Source: Acacia acuminata
Lineage: Eukaryota > Streptophyta > Magnoliopsida > Fabales > Fabaceae
NCBI GenBank assembly: GCA_019022655.1
Contig: JAFJYI010000372.1
Coordinates: forward strand, 490,528 to 554,527
Direction: 5' to 3'
DNA length: 64,000 bases
Part shown: piece by piece, positions 55,380 to 64,000 of the stretch
Layout of the letters: the number at the start of each line of letters is the position of its first letter
Numbering within the stretch: position 1 is the first letter of the stretch
Made by a program: the position numbers and the translations under genes
Notes under the pieces: generated by a model
What the model was told of the DNA's origin: nothing
Seen by the model: the letters and a program-made list of their open reading frames with translations, nothing else
Databases searched by the model: none

Positions 55380-57001
55380 ATGGAAGGTATCTTACCTGAT
55401 GGAGCTTCCATCAACAGACCACCCGGGTTCAATGGAGAGCACTACTCACTCTGGAAAGCAAAGTTCAAAGTCTTTGTGAATGCTACAGAGTATGGGCTGT
55501 GGAGAGCATTTGAAAGAGGAGATTATGTGCCATCAACCGTTGAAGATGGAGTTAGAGTTCCTAAGCTAGAAGAAGAATATGATGAGAATGACAGAAGAAA
55601 TGTCACACTTAACAGCAAGGCTGTCCTTCTGCTTCAAAGTGCTCTAAGTCAACAAGAATACTTTCGTATTTGCACTCTACCTTCTGCAAAACATATGTGG
55701 GATGCTCTGGAGATAGCTCATGAAGGAACAGTTGGAGTAAAGCAAAACAAAGTCAATACTCTTATGACTGAATATGATCTTATGCGCATGAAGCCCGGTG
55801 AATCTATTGGCGAATTTCAATTGAGATTTACTCATCGATAAATCAACTTGCTGCCTTGGGAAAAGAATATGATCAACCAGTTCAAGTAAGAAAAATCCCG
55901 AACATCCTTAACAAAGAATGGGAAGCAAAGGTCACGCCATTGAGGAAGCTAAAGGAGAATCAATGGCATCCGTGGATTGCTCTCTTCGGTAGTCTTTCTC
56001 GAGTATGAGGCCAAGATCAAGTTCAAAAAGGGACTTGACGAAGTTCACAAAAATAAGGGAATTGCTCTCGAACTACCGAGAAGCAAAAGAATCGATAATG
56101 AAGATGAGAACGAAGACGAAGATGAGGAAATAGGCATGTTGGTCCGAAGATTCAAGAAATTTTACAAGAAGGACCAAGGTTACAAGAAACTATACAAGGG
56201 AAGCTCCAGCTATGAGGCAAAGAAGCCAATCATTTGCTACGAATGTCAAAAGCCTGGCCACATCAAGTCTGAGTGCCCTCACTGAACAACAAAGACAAAG
56301 AAAAGAAGAAGTTCAACAAATACAAGAAGAAAGCTTATGTCTCCTAGGCATACGGGGTGATAGTTCATCGACGAAGATGATGAGGATGAGGAAGAGAAAG
56401 CAAATATATGCCTAGTTGTCAAGAAGAAGAAGAGCAACGTACTAACCTTGAAGAGGTATATGATTGCAAACCTCCTTATGATGATTTATTTGCTGAGTAT
56501 ATGGCTGTGCAATCTGAATTTGAAAAACTTGCTGAAAAATATTTCAAGTTGAAAAACAGGAATATTACTCTTGAATTTCAAGTTGAAAAACTTTCTTCCA
56601 CTGAACATCTTGCCTGTGAAAATTGTCCTGATCTTGAGAAAAAGAACCTACATCTTACAAAAGCACTTGAGAAATTCACTAGAGGAAGTGAGATGCTCAA
56701 TGTCATTTTAAAACAACAAAGATTTATAAATGACAGATCAGGAATTGGTTATAAGCCAGATTTTGATAAAAAGAAAGGAAGGAAGAAGCATGGTGAAAAG
56801 TCTTATATGAACTATTTTACAAAATTTGCTCATTGCAATTATTGTAATAGGAAAGGTCATACCACATCTTCTTGTTTTCACAAAAAGGAAAGGAAGGTTA
56901 AACCTTCAGGAAATTATCAATGGGTACCCAAAGGAACTTATGTTCCTAAGGTGCAATCTAACCCCAAAGGACCCAAGAAAAGATGGGTACCTAAGACTTG
57001 A
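55380..57001 (+). pseudogene. gag of the plus-strand Sirevirus, with coiled coil and two CCHC knuckles
   Basis: Frame 55380-55841 opens MEGILPDGASINRPPGFNGE and holds the copia capsid (YSLWKAKFKVFV, ALEIAHEGT, KPGESIGEFQLRFTH); it breaks at a CTG-type site at 55838. Frame 55977-56285 ends with the first CCHC knuckle, CYECQKPGHIKSECPH. Frame 56408-57001 has a coiled coil (FEKLAEKYFKLKNRNITLEF, DLEKKNLHLTKALEKF) and a second knuckle, CNYCNRKGHTTSSC, ending WVPKT and TGA. Extended gag C-termini with coiled coils are known in Sireviruses, where they bind a dynein-light-chain-8-like host protein. Confidence 0.88.
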
Positions 57002-57435
57002 TCTTTTGTGAATTGCTGGTATGTCTAAGAGCATCAAAACCAAACAAATGGTACATAGACAGTGGATGTTCTAGACACATGACAGGAGATCAATCCAAAT
57101 TTGTCTCAATCAAGCCTAAGGATGGTGGCAAGGTGACCTTTGGAGGAGATCAACTGGAAAGATTGCTTGGAATTGGTGGCGGGAACAATGAAGGACCACT
57201 CATCAAAGATGTCTATCTTGTGGAAGGACTTTGCCATAATCTCCTCAGTGTGAGTCAAAGCACCGACAAGGGTAACTTAGTTATCTTTGATTCTAAGGAA
57301 TGTTTGATTGTGAAAAAGGATTTTCTCCCTTTAGAAAATTTGAAATCAAAAGCGTTATTTAGAGCTGCTAGAGATGACAATTGTTATACTCTTAACCTCT
57401 CTAGCAATGCTAAAATTTCAGAAACATATTTCTAA
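57002..57435 (+). CDS. Copia aspartic protease
   Basis: Frame 56998-57435: CLRASKPNKWYIDSGCSRHM with the active site D-S-G, KFVSIKPKDGG, and the C-terminal VEGLCHNLLSVSQSTDKGNL. Separated from gag by the TGA at 56999-57001, so pol expression would need readthrough or frameshifting, or the stop is an error. The sister copy lacks this barrier through its gag deletion. Confidence 0.85.
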
Positions 57436-57440
57436 GCAAT

Positions 57441-58697
57441 TTGAATGAAAGTTGGCTGTGGCATAAGCGATTAGCTCATGTCAACATGTCTCAACTTGAC
57501 AAGTTGCTCAAAAAGGATTTGGTGATTGGTGTTCCCAAACTTAATTTTAAAAATGACTTGATTTGTGAAGCATGTCAAAAAGGAAAACAAACCAAATCGT
57601 CTTTCAAACCGAAAAATGAAATCTCAACCAATAGACCATTACAATTACTACATATGGATCTCATTGGTCCGGCAAGGGTGAGGAGCCTTGGTGGTAATTT
57701 GTATACTTTGGTTATTGTAGATGATTTCTCAAGATTCTGTTGGACCATATTTTTATCATCAAAAGATGAAACATTTGATCAATTTGTTGTGTTTGCCAAA
57801 AAGGTCGAACGAGAAAGGTGTATCTATTTCGGTGTATAAGGACCGATCATGGAGGAGAATTTGAGAATCATGCATTCGAAGAATTCTCGTGATGCTCATG
57901 GAATAGATCACAACTTCTCGCCTAGAACTCACAACATGAATGGAGTTGTTGAAAGGAAAAATCGTGTGTTAACTGAGATGGCCAGAGCAATGTTAAATGA
58001 GAATCAGACCTCTCAAGTCTTCTGGGCTGATGCAATGGGTACTGCATGCTATATATCAAATCGTGCATACCTCCGGAAGAAGTTAAACAAGACACCATAC
58101 GAGCTGTACAAAGGAAGGAAACCAAATCTTGCTCATCTACACGTATTTGGTTGTAAGTGCTATGTGCATAATAATGGTAAGGATAATTTGGGTAAGTTTG
58201 ATGCTAAAGCTGATATAGGTATATTTCTGGGATACTCCAATAGAAGTAGAGCCTATAGAGTTTTCAATACTAGAACTCAAGTGGTTGAAGAATCTATTCA
58301 TGTTGTGTTTAGTGAAAGTAAGTCTGATAAACCTTTGGATGAGGAAGAAGAAAAAGTTTTCAAAAACCAATTCTTTTCAAAAACTACTCCTTCTTCTACT
58401 GAAAGTTCAGAAAATGTTTTTGAGGCTGATCCCCAAAATCCTATTGAAAATCCAGATCAGTCTCAGCCTAGAGCTTGGAGATTTATAAGAAATCACCCTT
58501 TAGACCAAGTTATAGGTGATGTAAATCAAGGAGTAAGAACTAGAAATAGCACTTTAAATGAAGTTACATTTTCTGCATTCATTTCCCATATAGAACCCTC
58601 TAAAATAGATGAAGCCCTTTCAGACAATGATTGGGTGATAGCTATGCAAGAGGAGTTACATCAATTTGACAAATCAAGTTTGGGACTTGGTGCCTAG
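57441..58697 (+). pseudogene. Copia integrase, one frame break
   Basis: 57441-57839 contains the zinc/pre-integrase region (WLWHKRLAHVNMSQLDKLLK, CEACQKGKQ) and the core start (LLHMDLIGPARVRSLGGN, VDDFSRFCWTIF) with the first acidic residue. The frame changes near 57830, just before the RTDHGGEF-like second block. 57849-58697 contains HGIDHNFSPRTHNMNGVVER with the third acidic residue in GVVERKNR, then CYISNRAYLRKKLNKTPYEL and the chromodomain-less C-terminus into the RT linker. Confidence 0.88.
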
Positions 58698-59360
58698 ACC
58701 CAAGGACCATCCGGTTATTGGGACAAAATGGGTATTTAAGAACAAACGAGATGAGTCGCAATCATTGTTCGTAATAAGGCAAGATTGGTTGCAAAAGGAT
58801 ACAACCAAGAGGAAGGTATAGACTATGAAGAGACTTATGCTCCAGTAGCAAGATTGGAAGCTATAAGAGTTCTTCTAGCCTTTGCATGTGTTAAAGGTTT
58901 CAACTATTTCAAATGGATGTTGAAAGTGCATTTTTTAAATGGTTTTATACAAGAGGAGGTTTATGTTGAGCAACCTCCTGGTTTTGAAAATGGGAAACAT
59001 CCTGATCATGTGTACCATCTTAAAAAGGCTTTGTATGGTCTCAAGCAAGCACCTAGAGCTTGGTATGAGAGATTAAGTCAATTTCTTCTTGATAAAGGAT
59101 TTATCAGAGGCAAAGCCGACACAACACCGTTCATTAAAAGAAATAAGTTAAATGAAATTTTGATTGTGCAAATTTATGTTGATGACATAATCTTTGGTGC
59201 CACTAATGATGTTTTGTGTGAAGAATTTGCAAAGACTATGCAGGGGGAATTTGAGATGTCCATGATGGGAGAGCTCAATTACTTTCTTGGGCTGCAAATC
59301 AAGCAAAGGAAAGATGGAATCTTCATCTCCCAAACAAAGTATCTCAATGACCGCTAAAGA
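58600..59360 (+). pseudogene. Copia reverse transcriptase, frame-broken
   Basis: The linker (DNDWVIAMQEELHQF) runs off frame at about 58670, and a second break is at about 58760. 58785-59357 then reads GYNQEEGIDYEETYAPVARL, LKVHFLNGFIQEEVYVEQPP, YGLKQAPRAWYERL and the catalytic IYVDDIIFGA (YVDD), with ELNYFLGLQIKQ at the end. Breaks are at CAG/CTG-type trinucleotides when compared with copia consensus blocks. Confidence 0.88.
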
Positions 59361-59368
59361 AGTTTGGA

Positions 59369-60155
59369 ATGGACAATTGCAATGGAGCCGACACACCAAT
59401 GAGCACAACTACCTCATTAGATGCTGATGAAGAGGGTAAAGATTTCAACATCACAAAGCATAGAGGAATGATTGGATCATTACTCTATCTAACTGCAAGC
59501 CGTCCGGACATCCAATTCAGTGTTGGAATGTGTGCAAGGTTCCAATCTGCTCCCAAGGAGTCTCACGCCGAACATGTGAAGAGAATCTTCGAGATATCTT
59601 GCCGACACAAGGACACTTGGACTATGGTTTCCCAAAGGTCAACCTGAACACTTGGTGGCATATTCAGATTCAGACCATGCCGGCTACAAAACTGATAGGA
59701 AGAGCACAAGTGGCCAATGTGAGTTCTTTGGCAATTCACTTGTGTCTTGGTTCAGCAAGAAACAAACAAGTGTAGCCGTATCATCAACCGAAGCTGAATA
59801 TGTGGCCGCATCAAGTTGTTGTGCTCAAGTGCTATGGCTTAAGCAACAACTTACTGACTTGGGAGTCAATCTAAAGGAAATCCCAATATTGTGTGACAAC
59901 ACAAGCACAATAAGCTTGGCCAAGAATCCAGTTCAACACACTCGGACCAAGCATATTGATGTGAGGCATCATTTTATAAGGGATCATGTTCAGAAAAGAG
60001 ATGTCAAAGTAATGTTCATCCCAACACATCTCCAACTTGCTGATATCTTCACAAAGCCATTGGCTAAGGAACCATTCAATTTCATAAGAAGAGAATTGGG
60101 AATGGTAAATCCCAATGAGTTTTGTAAGATTATCTCTCACTCAATGTTAGTTTAA
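59369..60155 (+). pseudogene. Copia RT tail and RNase H
   Basis: 59369-59647 holds GMIGSLLYLTASRPDIQFSV and MCARFQSAPKESHAEHVKRI. A frame change near 59620 leads to 59652-60155: YSDSDHAGYKTDRKSTSGQC (first Asp), SSTEAEYVAASSCCAQVLWL (Glu), CDNTSTISLAKNP (Asp), KHIDVRHHFIRDHV and ADIFTKPLAKEPF. All RNase H acidic residues are present. Confidence 0.9.
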
Positions 60156-60229
60156 GTTTTGATGATTGATTGTTACTAACTTAAGCATCGGAGTGTCTAG
60201 CTATGTTTTATGCGGGATGTATTTACAAA

Positions 60230-60560
60230 ATCGAACTTTTCGATAAGAAGTGAAATTCGAGTTTTGATGAAAACTCGAGTTTTGGATGAAGTATCGGGAG
60301 AGAGAAGCAGACTTAAGTTGTGAAGGCGCTCTAAATTTGAGTTTGAAAATTGGAAACTCGAGTTTCCACCAGACCGAGAGCAACTCAAGGTTTTGAAGAA
60401 TGAAAACTCGAGTTTTGTAAGTAAAACTCGAGTTTTGGTCGCGGGGTTTCAAAAGTTCACTTTACACTTTTGAAGTCCAGGTAAGCCTTTATTCTTCAAA
60501 ACTCGAGTTTTGTATGTACACAAAAACCAAAACTCGAGTTTTGGTCCCGTTATAAGTAAC
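60230..60560. repeat. CTCGAG palindromes between RNase H and the third ORF
   Basis: CTCGAG at 60274, 60357, 60407, 60427 (20 bp apart), 60502 and 60533 (31 bp apart), with the same AAAACTCGAGTTTT arms as this element's LTR. Non-coding. Confidence 0.88.
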
Positions 60561-60673
60561 TAATTTTCACATGTTCTTCAAAACTCTCTTTCAAACTCAA
60601 GTTTAGCCCTAGTTTTTCTTCTCTTCTCTCGTCCCCATTTCCTATCCATCACATTTCTTCATCAAACCCTAAA

Positions 60674-62450
60674 ATGACCTCGTCTAACTCCTCTGAATCG
60701 ACTCACATTTTTCCTAGCCCTAATGAACGTTCAAAGAGGATCAAAACTCGCTCAACCAGACTTCGTTTTGGCATTGATCGATCAATCAAGGGTGTTCCAA
60801 GGGAAATTTCTTCTTTTAAGTCGCCTAATCATAAAACTAAAGGAATTTATATAGACGACAGTCTAGAGGCTCGTTCCAAAAGGAAGCATGTTCCTAAGAT
60901 TTTTCCTGAAGGGAAAGAAAAAGCCAAGTCAACAGTCATCCCAAAAGCTCCCACGGCCAAGAGGTCTAAGGTTGCTTCTCAGACAGAGAAAGGTCACGGG
61001 TCCTCTAAACCACCAGCTGGAAAAGAACCTGAGAAGGAGCCTTCAATAATGGCTAATGCAATAGAGGACATATACAGCCATTCTGAACCTCCAAATGGTT
61101 TCTCTACTGATCTGACTTTCATGACCGACGAAGATGCTGAGAGGTTTAGAGACACTTACCTCAACCGTGCCTTCTGTCCTATTGTCTCGGTCAATCTGGA
61201 TTCTGAGGGAAACTTAATTGAAGAAAGGGTGATCACATTTGTCAAAGGGGTAACATTCACTATTTCTGCCTCTGTGATCAACTCTGTCCTTAAGCTCACA
61301 AATCCACCATCTGTATCTCCCATCAAACCGAGTAATCGAGAAATTTTGGGTTACTCGCCCTCACAAGCTATTTCGTAAAATCAGACCCACACTCTTTCTT
61401 TTCAACCTCGACATGTCCTCAATAAATCAAATTCTCGGTATATCTATCCGAGGAATTTCATCCGTAAGGGTGGAAGTTACACTCACTTTGCCCAAAAAGA
61501 CTATCCATTGTTTTGCGGCCTTTGTGGCAGACTCCCTTTAACCTTGGGCACCGGATTTTTCGGGAGATGATTAAGTTTAGGTTTGCTTCACGCGCCCATC
61601 ACATATCCCTTATCCCTCTCGATTTACGTGATTTTGTTCTACCATAAGATATGGCATCTTGGTCCCAGGACTCCCTCAAATCACCTGCTGAATTTGGAAA
61701 AAGTCAATTAAACTATATGAAGCTTCGGGGTTGGAGGCCAGAAGGGTCGATCAATCTTATGCTCCGACTAGATCTCACGCGAGCTACACATTCAAGGGCT
61801 CCGAGGCTCAATCTGCTCCTACTCACCCGCCATTGCCCTTGCTTTTGAGTCAGTGTAAGGTCAATTGACGCCGCCATTGCTTCTCTATCCTTCGATTAGA
61901 GTCCGAAATTGGGAAGCTAGTATCCGAGATCGAGAGATGGGAATCATGAAATGGTAGATGCACAAGAAGCTATGAAAGGTCGATAGATGCACTCAAAGCT
62001 CGGATCGTGACAAAACGGGATGAAATTTTTGACCAACTCATCGATCTTGACAATAAGCTATCTACTACCCTCGAACACCGCCATCAATGCCCGCGACAAG
62101 GTTGAGCAAGTCATCAAGCATCTTAGCATTGGATCCTCTTCACCCTTTGGTTGTTCTACTGGTCCACCCTTTTCTTCTCCCAAACCAGACCCAGACTCAC
62201 CCTCTTCTCCTTCTTTCACCTTCCATAACCCTTTCCACTCCTCATCATCTCCAGTATCTATGTCCACTCCCTCCACTGTCATTCTCCCTTCACCTTCTTC
62301 TCCATCCACGGTTGTGCTACCTTCCCTTCCACTCCCTCTACCGAGATTCTTCATCTTCACTCCTCCTCTCCCGGCACGCATCGTGATCCTCAATCTCAAT
62401 ACCCCTCGATCCTCCCCAATTTGAAGATGACAAGGGAGAGAAAGCGTCAC
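60674..62450 (+). pseudogene. Third ORF downstream of pol (Sirevirus ORF3)
   Basis: An open frame 60674-61378 (234 codons) begins MTSSNSSESTHIFPSPNERS: basic and disordered to about residue 130, then a structured part (FMTDEDAERFRDTYLNRAFC, ERVITFVKGVTFTISASVIN) like the plant transposon protein domain. It continues in broken frames through about 61850, and a Pro/Ser-rich tail lies at 62090-62430. The start is the first ATG after a TC-rich leader. No signal peptide; role unknown. Confidence 0.72.
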
Positions 62451-62720
62451 TAGAAGAGAATTTGAGTTTTCGAATCTTGAACTTTTGCCGATTAATTTCG
62501 TCGGTTTCCATTTTCTCGTTAGTTAGGATTCTTATGATTGTGTAATTCGTTATGAATGACATGTTCTATCTTAATTAATACTTCGTTGTTTGTCTCGATT
62601 ACATCGATTCACACTCTTAGTATCTTTTAATGAACATATCTCAAACTTCTGAAAATGAAACACCTTCTTTTAAATTTCTCAAATTCTTGGAAGTATTAGT
62701 TTAAAAGTGTTGTCATCATC

Positions 62721-62734
62721 AAAAAGGGGGAGAA
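62721..62734 (+). other. Polypurine tract
   Basis: AAAAAGGGGGAGAA immediately before TGTTAGTTC of the 3' LTR, preceded by GTTGTCATCATC. This PPT context is typical of Sirevirus/Maximus elements. Confidence 0.92.
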
Positions 62735-64000
62735 TGTTAGTTCTATATGTGTTTTGATGATGATTGACAATTGTAAACAAGTTCAAAGTTTTGTCTTAGT
62801 AAGTTGGAAAACTTATCCGTCATGACAAAACTCGAGTTTTGGTTTCAAAACTCGAAGTTTTGGTTTCAAAACTCGAGTTTTGGTCTGGCAGAAATATGCT
62901 CTATTTAGACAATCGAGCAAAACTTGAGTTTTCATTTCAAAACTCCAGCTTTTGTGTATTACAGAAGCACCTGATTTTATGATCAAAACGAAACTCGAGT
63001 TTGGGCTCGCCGAGAGCCTCAAGTTTCCAAGTTTCAAAACCCCAGTTTTCAAAGAGCACCGCGCTTTGAACTATTAAAAGAATTTCTCATATTTTGTGAA
63101 ATAGTTCAAAACTCGAGTTTTGGGTTCAAAACTCGAGTTTTGATATGTTACCGTGCACCGATTTGAAACATATGAAAAACCGCCAGTTTTGAACCAAAAC
63201 CTCCCGGATTTTCTGCGGGTTTTCATTAAGTTTTCATCAACATATGAAAACTCGAAGTTTGGGAGCAAAACTGAAGTTTTGATCCGGGAGAAAGCACTCA
63301 AGTTTTCACAATTGCAAACCGCCAGGTTTGAAACAAAACCGTTTTTGATATGTTCACGTGTGTTTTTTAGAGTTTTCATGTTATAAGTGGAAACTCGAGT
63401 TTGGGAAGACAAACTCGAAGTTTCGAGCAACCCGAGAGCATCAAGATATTCTCTTGAATTGGAAACCTCCGGTTTTGGATGAAAACCTCCCAGGTTTTGA
63501 TGTTTTGGACTAAAACTACATTTTCATATCAATAGTCCAAAACTTGAGTTTTTGGGCAAAAAATTCGACTTTGAGTTTTCCATCGAAAACCCGGTTTGAA
63601 GCATAAATCGTGATGTTGCTCTTCGGAAGAAGCAAACTCGAAGTTTGGATTTTGAAACTCAAGTTTGGTCTGCAGGTATTTGTTGAAAACTCGAAGTTTC
63701 AAGAACAAAACTCGAAGTTTTGGCCGCCGATTTTGAAATTTGATTTACACGATTTTTCAAATGATTCTTGTTTGATCTTAATACTTTCCGTGGATTATTC
63801 TCTACTATTCTTAGCTATGTTTAATGACTTTATTGTGTTTGTAGATGGTTTAGAGAATGATAAGCGATAAAGTAAAAAAAGCAAAAAGCAAAAAGTGGTC
63901 GAGAACATTAAACGCACCGACGAAAGTTGCACAACTTTGGCTAATCCACCTCGCACACGTCTACAGCATTTAAGAATGTTTTCTACAACAAGCAACCGCA
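62735..64000 (+). repeat. 3' LTR of the plus-strand Sirevirus (truncated by window end)
   Basis: First 1266 of about 1925 bp. Near-identical to 53399-54660. Differences concentrate at CTGCAG-like positions and as an extra A in several CTCGAG copies (CTCGAAG at 62871, 63254, 63415, 63640). One palindrome pair near 62830-62880 is expanded to three. Confidence 0.95.

Larger units (their letters stand above)
53399..64000 (+). mobile_element. Sirevirus-type Ty1/copia element, plus strand (3' LTR cut by window end)
   Basis: 5' LTR 53399-55323, PBS 55326-55337, gag, protease, integrase, RT, RNase H, palindrome-rich spacer, third ORF, PPT 62721-62734, and the first 1266 bp of the 3' LTR. It is inserted in a CACTA TNPD gene. 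The preceding five bases are AACAT; the matching TSD would be near 64660. The two LTRs are nearly identical except at CTG/CAG-like and CTCGAG sites, so insertion is recent. Confidence 0.95.

Noticed and set aside
60674..61378. True envelope gene making the Sirevirus infectious
   Set aside because: There is no N-terminal signal peptide or membrane anchor in the readable frame; the composition is basic and disordered.

Overview
This is a repeat-dense stretch of a flowering-plant nuclear genome, most likely a eudicot. The evidence is Ty3/gypsy (Tat-type) and Ty1/copia (Sirevirus-type) retrotransposons, CACTA (En/Spm) DNA transposon debris, Stowaway-, Tourist- and Mutator-like MITEs, tRNA-derived SINE pieces and one plant family-1 glycosyltransferase with a GT-AG intron. 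Apart from that gene (9888-11429, minus) I see no intact host gene. A short two-exon remnant at 41636-42165 may be the 3' end of another.

Layout. 1-7490: a minus-strand Tat-type gypsy element (LTR, PBS, gag, protease, RT, two RNase H modules, integrase), cut in its integrase by a solo copia LTR (609-2442, TSD GATTT). 8091-9115: four MITEs, one nested in another. 9888-11429: the UGT72-like gene, with only about 105 bp of its own upstream sequence before a truncated gypsy LTR. 11535-29204: three related 2.6-3 kb gypsy-type LTRs (one truncated, two solo with TSDs TAATC and TATGT), other LTR debris, and another solo LTR (26138-29036) nested in the third. 29210-39936: a complete but frame-broken minus-strand Sirevirus with TSD TATGT. 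40899-44050: two MITEs with 9-bp TSDs, the host-like exon remnant, a small LTR and a SINE. 45333-53398: CACTA material, comprising a TIR, hairpin-rich subterminal arrays, a decayed Transposase_24-type gene fused to a Ulp1-like cysteine protease, and the start of a TNPD-type transposase. 53399 to the end: a plus-strand Sirevirus with its 5' LTR, all coding domains, PPT and the first two thirds of its 3' LTR.

The most striking structure is in the Sirevirus LTRs. Each carries a phased array of palindromes centred on CTCGAG (or CTGCAG). Palindromes come in pairs whose starts are 20 bp apart, and pairs repeat about every 72 bp. The spacing is kept in three LTR types although the palindrome arms differ (TTACTCGAGTAA; ATACTCGAGTTTG; AAAACTCGAGTTTT). 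A looser version of the array recurs between pol and the third ORF.

A second cross-cutting observation is that differences between nearly identical copies, and most frame breaks in the young elements, fall at CTG/CAG trinucleotides. That is the plant CHG methylation context, so part of the apparent decay may be base-calling error rather than mutation. The UGT gene shows no such breaks.
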